DNA from: UBA1412 sp964609795
GTDB taxonomy: Bacteria; Verrucomicrobiota; Verrucomicrobiia; Limisphaerales; UBA1412
Direction: 5' to 3'
Assembly: GCA_964609795.1 (NCBI GenBank)
Contig: CAZSTC010000001.1
Span: 62,001 to 126,000 of the forward strand
Length of the DNA: 64,000 nt
The notes under the pieces were generated by a model, which saw only the letters and a list, made by a program, of their open reading frames with translations, did no database searches and was not told the origin of the DNA. The stretch's first letter is position 1, and each line of letters starts with the position of its first letter. Of the stretch, positions 9,447 through 16,953 are shown piece by piece. Made by a program: the position numbers and the translations under genes.

Positions 9447-10919
9447 ATGGCTACCGAGCCTGAAGATCCGATATTGGATTCGGAGGACGAGGGTGGGCCG
9501 ATAAAAGGTTTTCTGGAGCACCTGGAGGATTTACGCTGGGTGCTCTTGAAGAGCATAACGGCTCTGTTCGTCGCACTTCTGGTGTGCCTATTCGGCGCAC
9601 CTTTCCTGATAGGTATCCTAAAATATCCCTTGGAGCAATCGGCCAAGCTGAGTTCGCTCTACGGGGGTAAAGATATCTCTATTGCAGTAAAGATTGGTAC
9701 TAACTCCGTCGGGTTGTTCAAGCCGGGAGGGGAGTATCTTAAGGGTCTGGAGACGGCGCTCAACGTCAATTCCAATCAAAGTTTCGTCATAGATTTAAAG
9801 CCCATTATACATGGTACTAATAATTATCTGGGCTTTACTGTCAGTACCAATGAAGCGGATTTTCCAGAAAAAGCCCCTGTCGAGCTGCTCAACTTAAGCC
9901 CGGTATCGGGTTTTATGGTGGCGCTGCAAGTGGCATTTTATGGAGGGCTGGTTTTTTCAGCTCCGTTCATTCTCTTTTTTATCGCACAGTTCATCTTGCC
10001 TGCTTTGAAGGTCAATGAACTGCGCTATGTAAGGAAGGCCTTTATTTTCAGTATCGGGTTGTTCGCTCTGGGCGTTAGTCTTTGCTACTTCATGATGCTC
10101 CCCATCGCGCTGAGGGCGGCTGTCTGGTTTTCTAATCAGATGGGTTTTGGCGCGTTTCAATGGACAGCGGATACCTATATCGGTTTTGTGACCAAATTCA
10201 TGCTGGCCATGGGGATTGGTTTCGAATTGCCAGTCTTTCTGCTTCTCTTTGTAAAGCTGGGATTCATCAGTTATAGCACGCTGGCTAAGAACCGGAAGAT
10301 TGTCTTCGTTGTAATTTTGTTGATTGCAACTGTGCTGACTCCTCCGGATGCAGTGACGCAGATTGCGATGACGATTCCGCTTTATGCACTTTTTGAACTG
10401 ACGGCTCTAATAGCCTGGTGGTGGGAGCGCAAAGATAAGAAGCTGGCTGCGGCTCAGGAAGCTGCTGAGGAAGCGGAACGGGAAGTTCAGCGCAAGCGCA
10501 GGAATGAGCAGGTAGCGGCTGAAGCGGCCGAAGCAGAGAAGCGTAAAGCCGAAGGGGCTGCAGTGACTGCGACGGAAGTTCTCCAAACAGAGTCTGGCAA
10601 AACTGAGACCTCTGATGAGGGACAGGGTGAAACAGCCTCACAGGATGGGGAATCTGCGAAGGGGGCCAATACGCCTCAAGTGGAGCAGGAAGAGTTTGTC
10701 ATTGAAGGGGAGCCTGAGCCGCCTTATGTTCCTCCTCTGCCCGACGCCGGCTATCAACCTTATCTGGAAGCATTGGAAAACTCCAAGTCTTCGGCGGATT
10801 CTGAAACGGAGACCTCTGAAGCAGAATCACCGGAAGAGGAGAAAACAGATAAAGAAACTCGGCAGAAAAAATTCGATCAGGTTGCTGATTCGGATAGAAA
10901 CCCTGACATTCCCTTGTAA
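9447..10919 (+). CDS. tatC: Tat translocase subunit TatC, with enlarged periplasmic loop and long acidic tail
   Basis: A 490-residue polytopic protein that recognises twin-arginine signals. Conserved TatC features are: the cytoplasmic FLEHLEDLR motif (about residue 22, the signal-peptide site), SPVSGFMVALQ, the GFELPVF glutamate (E. coli Glu170 equivalent), and TPPDAVTQ plus MTIPLYALFE in the last helices. Two things are unusual. The first periplasmic loop (about residues 59-153) is some 60 residues longer than in E. coli TatC. After the last helix (about 328) there is a roughly 160-residue, low-complexity, Glu/Ala/Lys-rich cytoplasmic tail. hisD starts 1 bp after the stop. Confidence 0.93.
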   Translation: MATEPEDPILDSEDEGGPIKGFLEHLEDLRWVLLKSITALFVALLVCLFGAPFLIGILKYPLEQSAKLSSLYGGKDISIAVKIGTNSVGLFKPGGEYLKGLETALNVNSNQSFVIDLKPIIHGTNNYLGFTVSTNEADFPEKAPVELLNLSPVSGFMVALQVAFYGGLVFSAPFILFFIAQFILPALKVNELRYVRKAFIFSIGLFALGVSLCYFMMLPIALRAAVWFSNQMGFGAFQWTADTYIGFVTKFMLAMGIGFELPVFLLLFVKLGFISYSTLAKNRKIVFVVILLIATVLTPPDAVTQIAMTIPLYALFELTALIAWWWERKDKKLAAAQEAAEEAEREVQRKRRNEQVAAEAAEAEKRKAEGAAVTATEVLQTESGKTETSDEGQGETASQDGESAKGANTPQVEQEEFVIEGEPEPPYVPPLPDAGYQPYLEALENSKSSADSETETSEAESPEEEKTDKETRQKKFDQVADSDRNPDIPL

Positions 10920-10920
10920 A

Positions 10921-12222
10921 ATGAAAGTCTTAAAATATACCGATGCGGACTTCGACGCGAAGTTCAGCGCCGTGCTGGCAACGTCGAGTTTATTCGATGC
11001 AGAAATTGAGAAGCGAGTTCTCAATATCGTAGAGCAAGTGCGGCTCCATGGTGATCAGGCGCTGGTCGACTTCGCTGCTCAATTCGATAAGGTCCAACTG
11101 GATGTCTCTCGTCTTAAGGTTACCGTAGAAGAGGAGGTCGCTGCTGCATTAAAGACAGTGATTCAACCGGGAGTGGACGGTGCCCTCAAAGAGGCTCTGA
11201 AAAACATCACCTCTTTTGCGAAGAAATCTCTTCGGAAGAACTGGCAGTCGAAAAATTCGCACGGCGCCCTGGTGGGAGAGAAGTTTGATCCTTTCAAGCG
11301 GGTCGGAATTTACGTTCCCGCTGGGAAGGCTCCATTGGCCAGCTCTGCCCTGATGACCATTAGTTTGGCGAAGGTAGCCGGATGCAAAGAGATCGTCGTT
11401 TGCACGCCTTGCGGCAAAGACGGCGCTCTACAACCTGAGCTGCTTTATGCGGCTGTTCTTGCCGGTGCCACGGAGATTTACCGGGTGGGCGGTGCTCAGG
11501 CAATTGCGGCCATGGCCTATGGCACCTCCACAATCGGCAAAGTGCAGAAAATATTCGGGCCCGGCAATGCCTATGTGGTTGCCGCGAAACGGATGCTTTT
11601 TGGGCATGTTGCCGTGGATTTGCTCCCGGGCCCCAGCGAGGTGTTGGTGATTGCCGATTCAAGCGCCAAACCGGCTTATATCGCTGCAGATATATTGGCT
11701 CAAGCCGAGCATGGTTCGGGCAAAGAGAGGGTCTGGCTGGTGAGCACTTCGGAAAAAATATTGGAAAGGGTGGAGAAGGAAATCACTCGACAACTGGAGC
11801 GGGCTGAGCGTAAGGAGCTTCTTTCTGAAGTCCTGGAAAAAGGGACAGCTTTAATCTTGGCGAAAAACATTCAGCACGCTGTTGAACTGGCGAACCTCTT
11901 GGCCCCGGAACATTGTGAAGTGATGACAAAAGATCCCCGGAGCGTAGCCGAAGGAATACATACGGCGGGAGCTTTGATGCTGGGGAGTTATTCTCCGGCA
12001 GTCCTGGGCGATTATGTTGCCGGTCCGAGTCATGAGTTGCCTACGGGCGGAGCGGGCGTATCGTTTGCCGGGCTCACAGTGGATCAATTCCAGCGTAGAA
12101 CAAGTTTGGTGGAATATACGAAAGAGAATTTGAAAAAGGCGCTGCCTGCTGTGAAAAAGTTCGCCGGTATGGAAGGCCTTACTGCCCACGGCCGTTCTGC
12201 AGAGCTGAGGCTGGAGGATTAA
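10921..12222 (+). CDS. hisD: Histidinol dehydrogenase
   Basis: A 433-residue cytoplasmic zinc enzyme. It catalyses the last two steps of histidine synthesis, oxidising L-histidinol to histidine with two NAD+. Conserved motifs include FGPGNAYVVAAKR, LAQAEHG, NLLAPEHCE and GPSHELPTGG (which includes a catalytic His). The reading frame is open for another 102 codons upstream inside tatC. That extension would be an out-of-frame reading of the TatC tail, and the family N-terminus begins at ATG 10921, 1 bp after tatC. No other his genes are present. Confidence 0.95.
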   Translation: MKVLKYTDADFDAKFSAVLATSSLFDAEIEKRVLNIVEQVRLHGDQALVDFAAQFDKVQLDVSRLKVTVEEEVAAALKTVIQPGVDGALKEALKNITSFAKKSLRKNWQSKNSHGALVGEKFDPFKRVGIYVPAGKAPLASSALMTISLAKVAGCKEIVVCTPCGKDGALQPELLYAAVLAGATEIYRVGGAQAIAAMAYGTSTIGKVQKIFGPGNAYVVAAKRMLFGHVAVDLLPGPSEVLVIADSSAKPAYIAADILAQAEHGSGKERVWLVSTSEKILERVEKEITRQLERAERKELLSEVLEKGTALILAKNIQHAVELANLLAPEHCEVMTKDPRSVAEGIHTAGALMLGSYSPAVLGDYVAGPSHELPTGGAGVSFAGLTVDQFQRRTSLVEYTKENLKKALPAVKKFAGMEGLTAHGRSAELRLED

Positions 12223-12230
12223 TCCTTTTT

Positions 12231-13166
12231 ATGGACAGAAGAGGTTTTCTGAAAAACCTGAGTTTCGGTGCTGCGGGGCTGCTCCTGCCGGGCTGCATCA
12301 GCACTCTGCCTGATAAGGGAAGGCTAGTGGGTGAAGAGCTCATTAGAGACTCACGTTTTAAAAAAGGTTTTCGCCTAGTAGACCCTGAGTTGAGGGTTCA
12401 GGATTATGGGCTCTGGCAGCCTTTTTCGGAAGAGAAGCCGGTTTGGGCAATCGCGCAATGGGGGACCCGCGAAAAAGTAATTCCTCTCAATCAGAGCTCA
12501 ACTCTTTCTAATTCCTGCAAGTCGATTTCGGTAGTCCGCACTGGATCAAAGGCCGATTTAATTCTGGCAGTGAACGGCAACCAGGAATATAAAGGAGTAC
12601 CAAGAAACGGTGATGAAATGTGGGCTCATCTGCTCGTAGAGCAGGAAATAGAGTCCTTGCCGCGCCTGGTGGATTTGAAGTCTTTAAAATTCCATCTGGA
12701 AGCCAAACTCCTTCATTCTATCCTTCACAAGCCGGAACTTTTTGACGATGGAAAACATGCCGCTCAGTATCAAGTTTTCTTTTATCTTCAGGATCGGAAT
12801 AAACAATCTGAAGGTTATGGAGAGATGATCTGGTTTGGAATTCCGGTTTATGACAATCGGAAGCCTAAGACTGAGCGCTATGAGGCTCTGGATTTTGCCG
12901 GTTCAGGCATGTTTATTTGTACTTTAGCGCATGAGGACCTCTGTGCAGATTCTGCGCATGAGGGCAAATGGATTAGGCTGGAAGCGGATTTGCTCCCGGA
13001 AATGGTCAAGGCTTACTCCATTGCCCGGAAAAAAGGGTTTATGAAGAAGACCAAAAGCCTGGAAGACATGCATCTCACGGGGATGAACATGGGGTGGGAG
13101 GTACCCGGGCTTCTGGATGTCAGTTTACAGGTTCGGCACCTGAGCCTTATTGCGGAGAGAATCTAA
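12231..13166 (+). CDS. Twin-arginine-signal lipoprotein of unknown function
   Basis: A 311-residue protein not recognised beyond its signal. The N-terminus combines a twin-arginine motif (DRRGFLKNLS) with a hydrophobic stretch and a lipobox (LLLPGC, Cys about 22). A folded lipoprotein exported by Tat is therefore predicted. The mature part is soluble, mixed alpha/beta with many aromatic residues, and has no motif I can name; a carbohydrate-active or binding role is possible but unsupported. It starts 8 bp after hisD and is the last gene of the tatA-tatC-hisD run. A hairpin follows. Confidence 0.7.
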   Translation: MDRRGFLKNLSFGAAGLLLPGCISTLPDKGRLVGEELIRDSRFKKGFRLVDPELRVQDYGLWQPFSEEKPVWAIAQWGTREKVIPLNQSSTLSNSCKSISVVRTGSKADLILAVNGNQEYKGVPRNGDEMWAHLLVEQEIESLPRLVDLKSLKFHLEAKLLHSILHKPELFDDGKHAAQYQVFFYLQDRNKQSEGYGEMIWFGIPVYDNRKPKTERYEALDFAGSGMFICTLAHEDLCADSAHEGKWIRLEADLLPEMVKAYSIARKKGFMKKTKSLEDMHLTGMNMGWEVPGLLDVSLQVRHLSLIAERI

Positions 13167-13170
13167 CGCA

Positions 13171-13215
13171 CAAAGTGCAGGTATCTGCTTGTTTTTTGCA
13201 GAAGCCTGCACTTTG
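13171..13215. terminator. Hairpin between convergent genes, probable bidirectional terminator
   Basis: An 11-bp perfect repeat (CAAAGTGCAGG / CCTGCACTTTG) extends inward through CTGC/GCAG. It lies between a rightward gene ending at 13166 and a leftward gene ending at 13257. There is no strong T tract. Confidence 0.6.
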
Positions 13216-13256
13216 AGTGAGCCCGTTTTGGGTTGGGCGGAAGAATGGTTTTGATG

Positions 13257-14534
13257 CTATCTCCTCATGCCTCCCATAAAGCTACTGAGTCCACCCATTC
13301 CGTCTCTGCCTCCTCCGTTCCCCGTAAAAAGACTGATCATGATATCCTGAGCTATCTTGGTTTGGTCCACACTAGGACGTTCCGCATAGGCACCGGGATT
13401 CAAGGAGTATTCCAATTGTTCCCGCGTTGTGCTGAATGCACTGCCCATGCCTCGTGTTTGCCCATATTCCTGTTCCAGGGAATTGAGGAGAGTGAGTCTG
13501 CTCTGAGCTACGTCCGGGGGAAGATCAGGAGGAGGACCGCCTCTCTCGTTCATTCCCGTAAGACCCAGGACCAATATCGCGCGGATAGGGGTGCCTACCT
13601 CTTCTGAATGAATGGACCTGGAAAAAAGATCCGTTGCCTGTTCATTGGAGCCGACATAGTTCATGGCTACCCGGATGAGGTCCGCCCGGTCGGCCATCGT
13701 CAGTTCAGGATTCCCAAAAATACTGTGGATTAGCGGCATGGCATCTTCACCCATTGTTTTGTGGAGGAAATCCAGGATATCGCGATCCAGCTTGCCATCT
13801 GCCATCAGCTGACCAGCCAGAACCTGTGCCATTTCAGTATCGTGCAATTCAATGAGGAGGCTCAAGAGTTCCCGCTTGTCATCCCGTGCCAGGGAAGTAT
13901 CGTTCAACATGTTCCGAGCCGTGGTGATTGAGATATTTCGAAAAAGCTCCGGATCCAGACTCAAAAGTATTCTTGCAATATAGGTGGCTTCTGAAGCACT
14001 GAGGGCAGTCGGGAGTATCTGGCTCAAAAGACCTATTGACTCTGAAGTGCCGATATCGCGCAGGACATCAGCCAGCCCCAATCGCGTTGAAGGCGGTACG
14101 GGAACCCCTTCACTGATGTTAATGGAGGCAGAGCGGATTTTGCCGGATGCGGACAGAATTACATTATGCCCGCTGGTATAGTAATCGCGAATGCTTGCAA
14201 TGGGGCTTTTCTTTGATTCTGTCAAAGCCTGGAAGCAAAAAATGGCTCTCCGGAGTTTTTTGCGTTCACTTTCGTTATCCAGTGTGTAAAGCATCTCGAT
14301 GAGTTCTTCGGGATCATCCTGAAGATAACCGGCGGTGGCGGAAGAAGAGCTCAAGGCCAGTTGATCGCGCAATTGAGCCATTTCTGCTTCCCAACGGGCA
14401 CGTTCTTCACTTAAGAATTTTTCTTGAGCCAGAAGTGATGCTTCCGCAGAGTTGCGGGCATAAAAATGCTGTGCCACTGCGACAACCACCAAAAGCGCCA
14501 AGGCTGAACAGAGAGCTATATTGATTCGATTCAT
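13257..14534 (-). CDS. Membrane-anchored coiled-coil/helical-repeat protein (paralogue A)
   Basis: A 425-residue protein of no recognised family. It has an N-terminal membrane anchor (about residues 4-24), a charged coiled coil (about 25-65), and then an all-helical HEAT-like region with a Gly/Met-rich C-terminus ending GGMRR. It shares a clear blueprint with the two tandem proteins encoded at 39570-42413. Common motifs are a DYYTSGHNV-type loop, VPPSTRLGLADVL, and LLSQILPT followed by a helix ending in ARNML. ATG 14534 is chosen because GGAAGG lies 7 bases upstream; the frame could start 15 bases earlier at TTG. The topology implies a bitopic protein with a periplasmic bulk domain. The function is unknown. 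Confidence 0.75.
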   Translation of the reverse strand: MNRINIALCSALALLVVVAVAQHFYARNSAEASLLAQEKFLSEERARWEAEMAQLRDQLALSSSSATAGYLQDDPEELIEMLYTLDNESERKKLRRAIFCFQALTESKKSPIASIRDYYTSGHNVILSASGKIRSASINISEGVPVPPSTRLGLADVLRDIGTSESIGLLSQILPTALSASEATYIARILLSLDPELFRNISITTARNMLNDTSLARDDKRELLSLLIELHDTEMAQVLAGQLMADGKLDRDILDFLHKTMGEDAMPLIHSIFGNPELTMADRADLIRVAMNYVGSNEQATDLFSRSIHSEEVGTPIRAILVLGLTGMNERGGPPPDLPPDVAQSRLTLLNSLEQEYGQTRGMGSAFSTTREQLEYSLNPGAYAERPSVDQTKIAQDIMISLFTGNGGGRDGMGGLSSFMGGMRR

Positions 14535-14650
14535 CTTCGTTCCTTCCAAAACATCTCAGATGTTTATCATATCCATAAGATACGCCAAAAGCAATTTTTG
14601 TGTCTCCAAAAAGTTCTTCGGGATACAGGGAGCTCACAGCCGAAGAAGAA

Positions 14651-14687
14651 GTGAGGAAAGTGGGGGAGAGTGTGGAAAAAAGTGAGG
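14651..14687 (+). promoter_or_regulatory. Distal cluster of GTGNGG repeats (MraZ-box-like)
   Basis: Four copies of GTGNGG occur at 14651, 14660, 14670 and 14682 (spacing 9, 10 and 12 bp), in the context AAAGTGGGGG, AGAGTGTGGA and AAAGTGAGGG. Known MraZ operators are direct repeats of TGGGN (E. coli) or AAAGTG[T/G] (Mycoplasma) at helical spacing. The resemblance suggests a MraZ or similar operator about 330 bp upstream of mraZ. Confidence 0.4.
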
Positions 14688-14745
14688 GTAAAAATTTTCC
14701 CTTTTTTTTGAGCAAAAAAAATCCTGAAAAGCGCGAGAAAAATCG

Positions 14746-14907
14746 TTGTGAATGATTTGTGAAAAGAGGGTTCATGAGGAGGTGTTTTAAGCAGGAACAT
14801 TAGTTAATATAACAAGCTTTTAATGAAGAAGTTATATTGAAGTTATCAGGTTATTTTCAGGGTTCTGTGAATAACTTGTGAATAGAGGTATTGAAAGAGG
14901 TTTTAAG
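14746..14907. repeat. Pair of imperfect direct repeats containing DnaA-box-like motifs
   Basis: Two similar segments, about 14746-14790 and 14865-14907, share the pattern TGTGAATRA-n-TTGTGAAWAGAGG followed by a GAGG-rich stretch and TTTTAAG. The second contains TGTGAATAA (14866-14874), the exact complement of a TTATNCACA DnaA box, and TGTGAATAG (14877-14885) with one mismatch. The surrounding DNA is strongly AT-rich. Confidence 0.4.
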
Positions 14908-14931
14908 AATTTTTAAGAAAAAAGGGGGGCG

Positions 14932-14979
14932 AAGTGTAAAAAAATGTAGAAAAAGTTTCTCGAAGTGTTGACAAAGTGG
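14932..14979 (+). promoter_or_regulatory. Proximal MraZ-box-like array upstream of mraZ
   Basis: Five motifs related to AAGTGT/G occur at 14932, 14942, 14953, 14963 and 14974, that is every 10-11 bp on one DNA face: AAGTGT, AAATGT, AAGTTT, AAGTGT, AAGTGG. Helically phased AAAGTG[T/G] repeats are the binding pattern described for MraZ. The last two copies overlap the -35 element of the mraZ promoter, which suggests autorepression of the dcw cluster. Confidence 0.55.
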
Positions 14980-14995
14980 GGCAAGATGTTAGAAT
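14968..14995 (+). promoter_or_regulatory. Promoter of mraZ and the dcw cluster
   Basis: Consensus TTGACA (14968-14973), a 16-bp spacer and TAGAAT (14990-14995, five of six consensus bases). Transcription should start near 15002, which rules out GTG 14976 and ATG 14994 as mraZ starts. ATG 15015 is left with a leader of about 13 nt. Confidence 0.65.
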
Positions 14996-15014
14996 GGATT
15001 CCGATTTTGAGGCC

Positions 15015-15536
15015 ATGAGTGATCAGCAGACCAAACCGATGCGTTTTTATGCAACCTATCCATTCGAGATAGATTCCAAGAGACGTGTCCAGATGCCAGC
15101 CAAGTGGAGGCCCCCGGTTGTTCAGGAAGGGGGACGGCGCATGGCTGTTTTCGAAGTTGAGTTCATGCTGACACTGACCCGAGTTCGGGGTGACTCCTGT
15201 GCTTGTATTACCGCGATGCCGGCTGAAGTATTCGAAGCTTATGCACAAAAAGTGGATGGGTTGCCCTTGCTTGATCCGGCCGCTGAGCGTTTGCGCCGCT
15301 TTCTGGGTTCTCGCTCCGAGCCGGTGACGATGGATTCCGCGGGTCGAATCACTCTTCCCAAATGGATGGCTGATAAGGTCGGAATTGAACAAAAAACGGG
15401 CGCAGACCAAAATTCTACGACGGTTGTTCTTCGAGGTGAGGTAGATCGTTTCAGCATTTGGAGCAAACAGAAATTCGATGCCGATGAAATTGAGAACCAA
15501 AAGGAAGATGATCAAGAGCTAGAGAATCAGATTTAA
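15015..15536 (+). CDS. mraZ: Transcriptional regulator MraZ
   Basis: A 173-residue DNA-binding protein that controls the dcw cluster. It contains two SpoVT/AbrB-type swapped-hairpin domains, each with the family motif: DSKRRVQMPAKWRP in the first and DSAGRITLPKWM in the second. It is first in the cluster, as usual. The frame is open back to GTG 14976, but the promoter overlaps that stretch; ATG 15015 (weak GAGG 2 bases upstream) or ATG 15039 are the realistic starts. The C-terminal tail is acidic (about 20 residues, EIENQKEDDQELENQ), beyond the usual family length of about 150. Likely autoregulated through the repeats upstream. Confidence 0.9.
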   Translation: MSDQQTKPMRFYATYPFEIDSKRRVQMPAKWRPPVVQEGGRRMAVFEVEFMLTLTRVRGDSCACITAMPAEVFEAYAQKVDGLPLLDPAAERLRRFLGSRSEPVTMDSAGRITLPKWMADKVGIEQKTGADQNSTTVVLRGEVDRFSIWSKQKFDADEIENQKEDDQELENQI

Positions 15537-15556
15537 AACTGTTGAAAGGGCAAGGA

Positions 15557-16006
15557 ATGGAGAGTCTAGAATTACGAAAAGAAGTTGTGCATCCAGTAAA
15601 TGGATCCAACAGGGCCGCTACAATGCAGCTTTTTGTACCCGCTTCACAGGCAAGTCAGGTTGTTGAGCCTGTGCGAACTGCGGTCGGTTCAGCACCCCAG
15701 GTAGGGGTTGCCGTGAGAATCGCCAACCCACAAACCGGGACTCCGATAGGACAAGTTCGATTCCTGGACTATCTTCTGAATCCCTGGAGAGCGATCAGTC
15801 TCCAACGGGATTTACGAGAGCAAAAAAGGATGGAGCGACTCTCGAGGGTGCAGGTTCTCCGGAATGATTTAACCTATCAGGATGTGGAAATTCGTTTAAG
15901 AGGAAAACTGATTTCCAGCCGAAAAGTTCAGAAACTTCTGAGTGAGGAGCTTGCAACCGAAAATTCTTTTTTCCGCTCCTTGTTTAACAAAGTACTCCGC
16001 GCATGA
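15557..16006 (+). CDS. Unknown dcw-cluster protein between mraZ and rsmH
   Basis: A 149-residue predicted cytoplasmic protein with no signal peptide or membrane helix. The first half is Val/Ala/Pro-rich (VVEPVRTAVGSAPQVGVAVRI). The second half is basic and helical (LQRDLREQKRMERLSRVQVLR, then IRLRGKLISSRKVQKLL). I do not recognise a family. It lies 20 bp after mraZ and 3 bp before rsmH on the same strand, so it is almost certainly co-transcribed with the division genes. AAAGGG 7 bases before ATG 15557 supports this start over TTG 15542. The basic helical half could bind nucleic acid or a membrane, but that is speculation. Confidence 0.7.
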   Translation: MESLELRKEVVHPVNGSNRAATMQLFVPASQASQVVEPVRTAVGSAPQVGVAVRIANPQTGTPIGQVRFLDYLLNPWRAISLQRDLREQKRMERLSRVQVLRNDLTYQDVEIRLRGKLISSRKVQKLLSEELATENSFFRSLFNKVLRA

Positions 16007-16009
16007 AAA

Positions 16010-16942
16010 GTGGAAGAACGTGCTCACAGCCCTGTTTTGTTGAAGGAGACGCTTCAACTGCTCTGCCCGAAGGTCGATGGGGTCTACTGCGACGGAACTG
16101 TCGGTGGGGGTGGACACGCCTCCGCCATTCTCCAAATGAGTTCTCCGTCCGGAGTCTTATACGGCTGCGATCGAGATGGAGATGAACTTGAGAGTACCGC
16201 CCGGCGGTTGGGTGAAGAGTTCAAAGAGCGTTGTCATTTTCAGCATGGAAATTATTCTCAGATAGAGATACTGTTTCCAGGGGTTCGCTTTGACGGAGTT
16301 CTCCTGGACTTGGGATGCAGCTCTATGCAGTTAGACCAATCCCATCGCGGTTTCAGTTTTCTGGGTGACGGCCCCCTGGATATGAGGATGGATTCGAGCG
16401 ATCCCGTAAAGGCTGAATCTGTGATAAATGAATATTCGGCCGAACAACTTGCAGATATTTTTTACTACTACGGCGGAGAGAGAGAATCCAGAAGGTTAGC
16501 CAGAGCGATTGTGGAAGAGCGGATGCTCAGGCGGTTTGTAAGCACTCGGCAATTAGCGGATTTTATCGAGGCAAAAATGCCCAGAAGAGGGCAGAAGATT
16601 CACCCGGCAACACGAATATTCCAAGCTTTGAGGATAGAGACGAACCGTGAGTTTGAGCATTTGCAGGAGGCTCTGGAAAAGCTGCCGCCTTTGATCAAAT
16701 CCGGAGGAAGACTGGCGGTTATTACATTTCATTCTGGAGAGGATCGAATTGTAAAAGAATTTGGAAGAGCCTGCGCAAGAGATTATGTTTTTGAAGGAAA
16801 TGTCGATATCCCGGAGCTTCGTAAAGAAAGAGCGCCCATCCTCAAGATTATCACCCGCAGGCCCGTAGAGGCGACTCTGGATGAAGTGAAAGTAAACCCT
16901 CGAGCCAGAAGTGCCCGGCTCAGGGTCTATGAAAAAATTTAA
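16010..16942 (+). CDS. rsmH: 16S rRNA (cytosine-1402 N4)-methyltransferase RsmH
   Basis: A 310-residue SAM-dependent methyltransferase that modifies C1402 in the ribosomal P site. It is a standard early dcw gene (formerly mraW). Motifs visible are the N-terminal HSPVLLKETLQLL, the SAM-binding DGTVGGGGHASAIL, LLDLGCSSMQLDQ, the late RIFQALRIETNRE, and FHSGEDRIVKEFG (canonical FHSLEDR with Leu replaced by Gly). The start GTG 16010 lies 3 bp after the preceding stop. Length is normal. ftsL follows after 11 bp. Confidence 0.95.
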   Translation: MEERAHSPVLLKETLQLLCPKVDGVYCDGTVGGGGHASAILQMSSPSGVLYGCDRDGDELESTARRLGEEFKERCHFQHGNYSQIEILFPGVRFDGVLLDLGCSSMQLDQSHRGFSFLGDGPLDMRMDSSDPVKAESVINEYSAEQLADIFYYYGGERESRRLARAIVEERMLRRFVSTRQLADFIEAKMPRRGQKIHPATRIFQALRIETNREFEHLQEALEKLPPLIKSGGRLAVITFHSGEDRIVKEFGRACARDYVFEGNVDIPELRKERAPILKIITRRPVEATLDEVKVNPRARSARLRVYEKI

Positions 16943-16953
16943 CTCAACAAGCG

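Noticed and set aside
10615..10920. In-frame 102-codon N-terminal extension of hisD
   Set aside because: It is an alternative-frame reading of the low-complexity tatC tail; the HisD family N-terminus begins at ATG 10921.
14976..15014. GTG 14976 or ATG 14994 as the mraZ start
   Set aside because: Both fall inside or before the -10 region of the only good promoter; the MraZ domain starts after ATG 15015.
14550..15014. Chromosomal replication origin
   Set aside because: AT-rich with DnaA-box-like motifs, but too few good boxes and none of the usual origin neighbours (dnaA, dnaN, gidA/parAB); kept only as a possible DnaA-responsive region.
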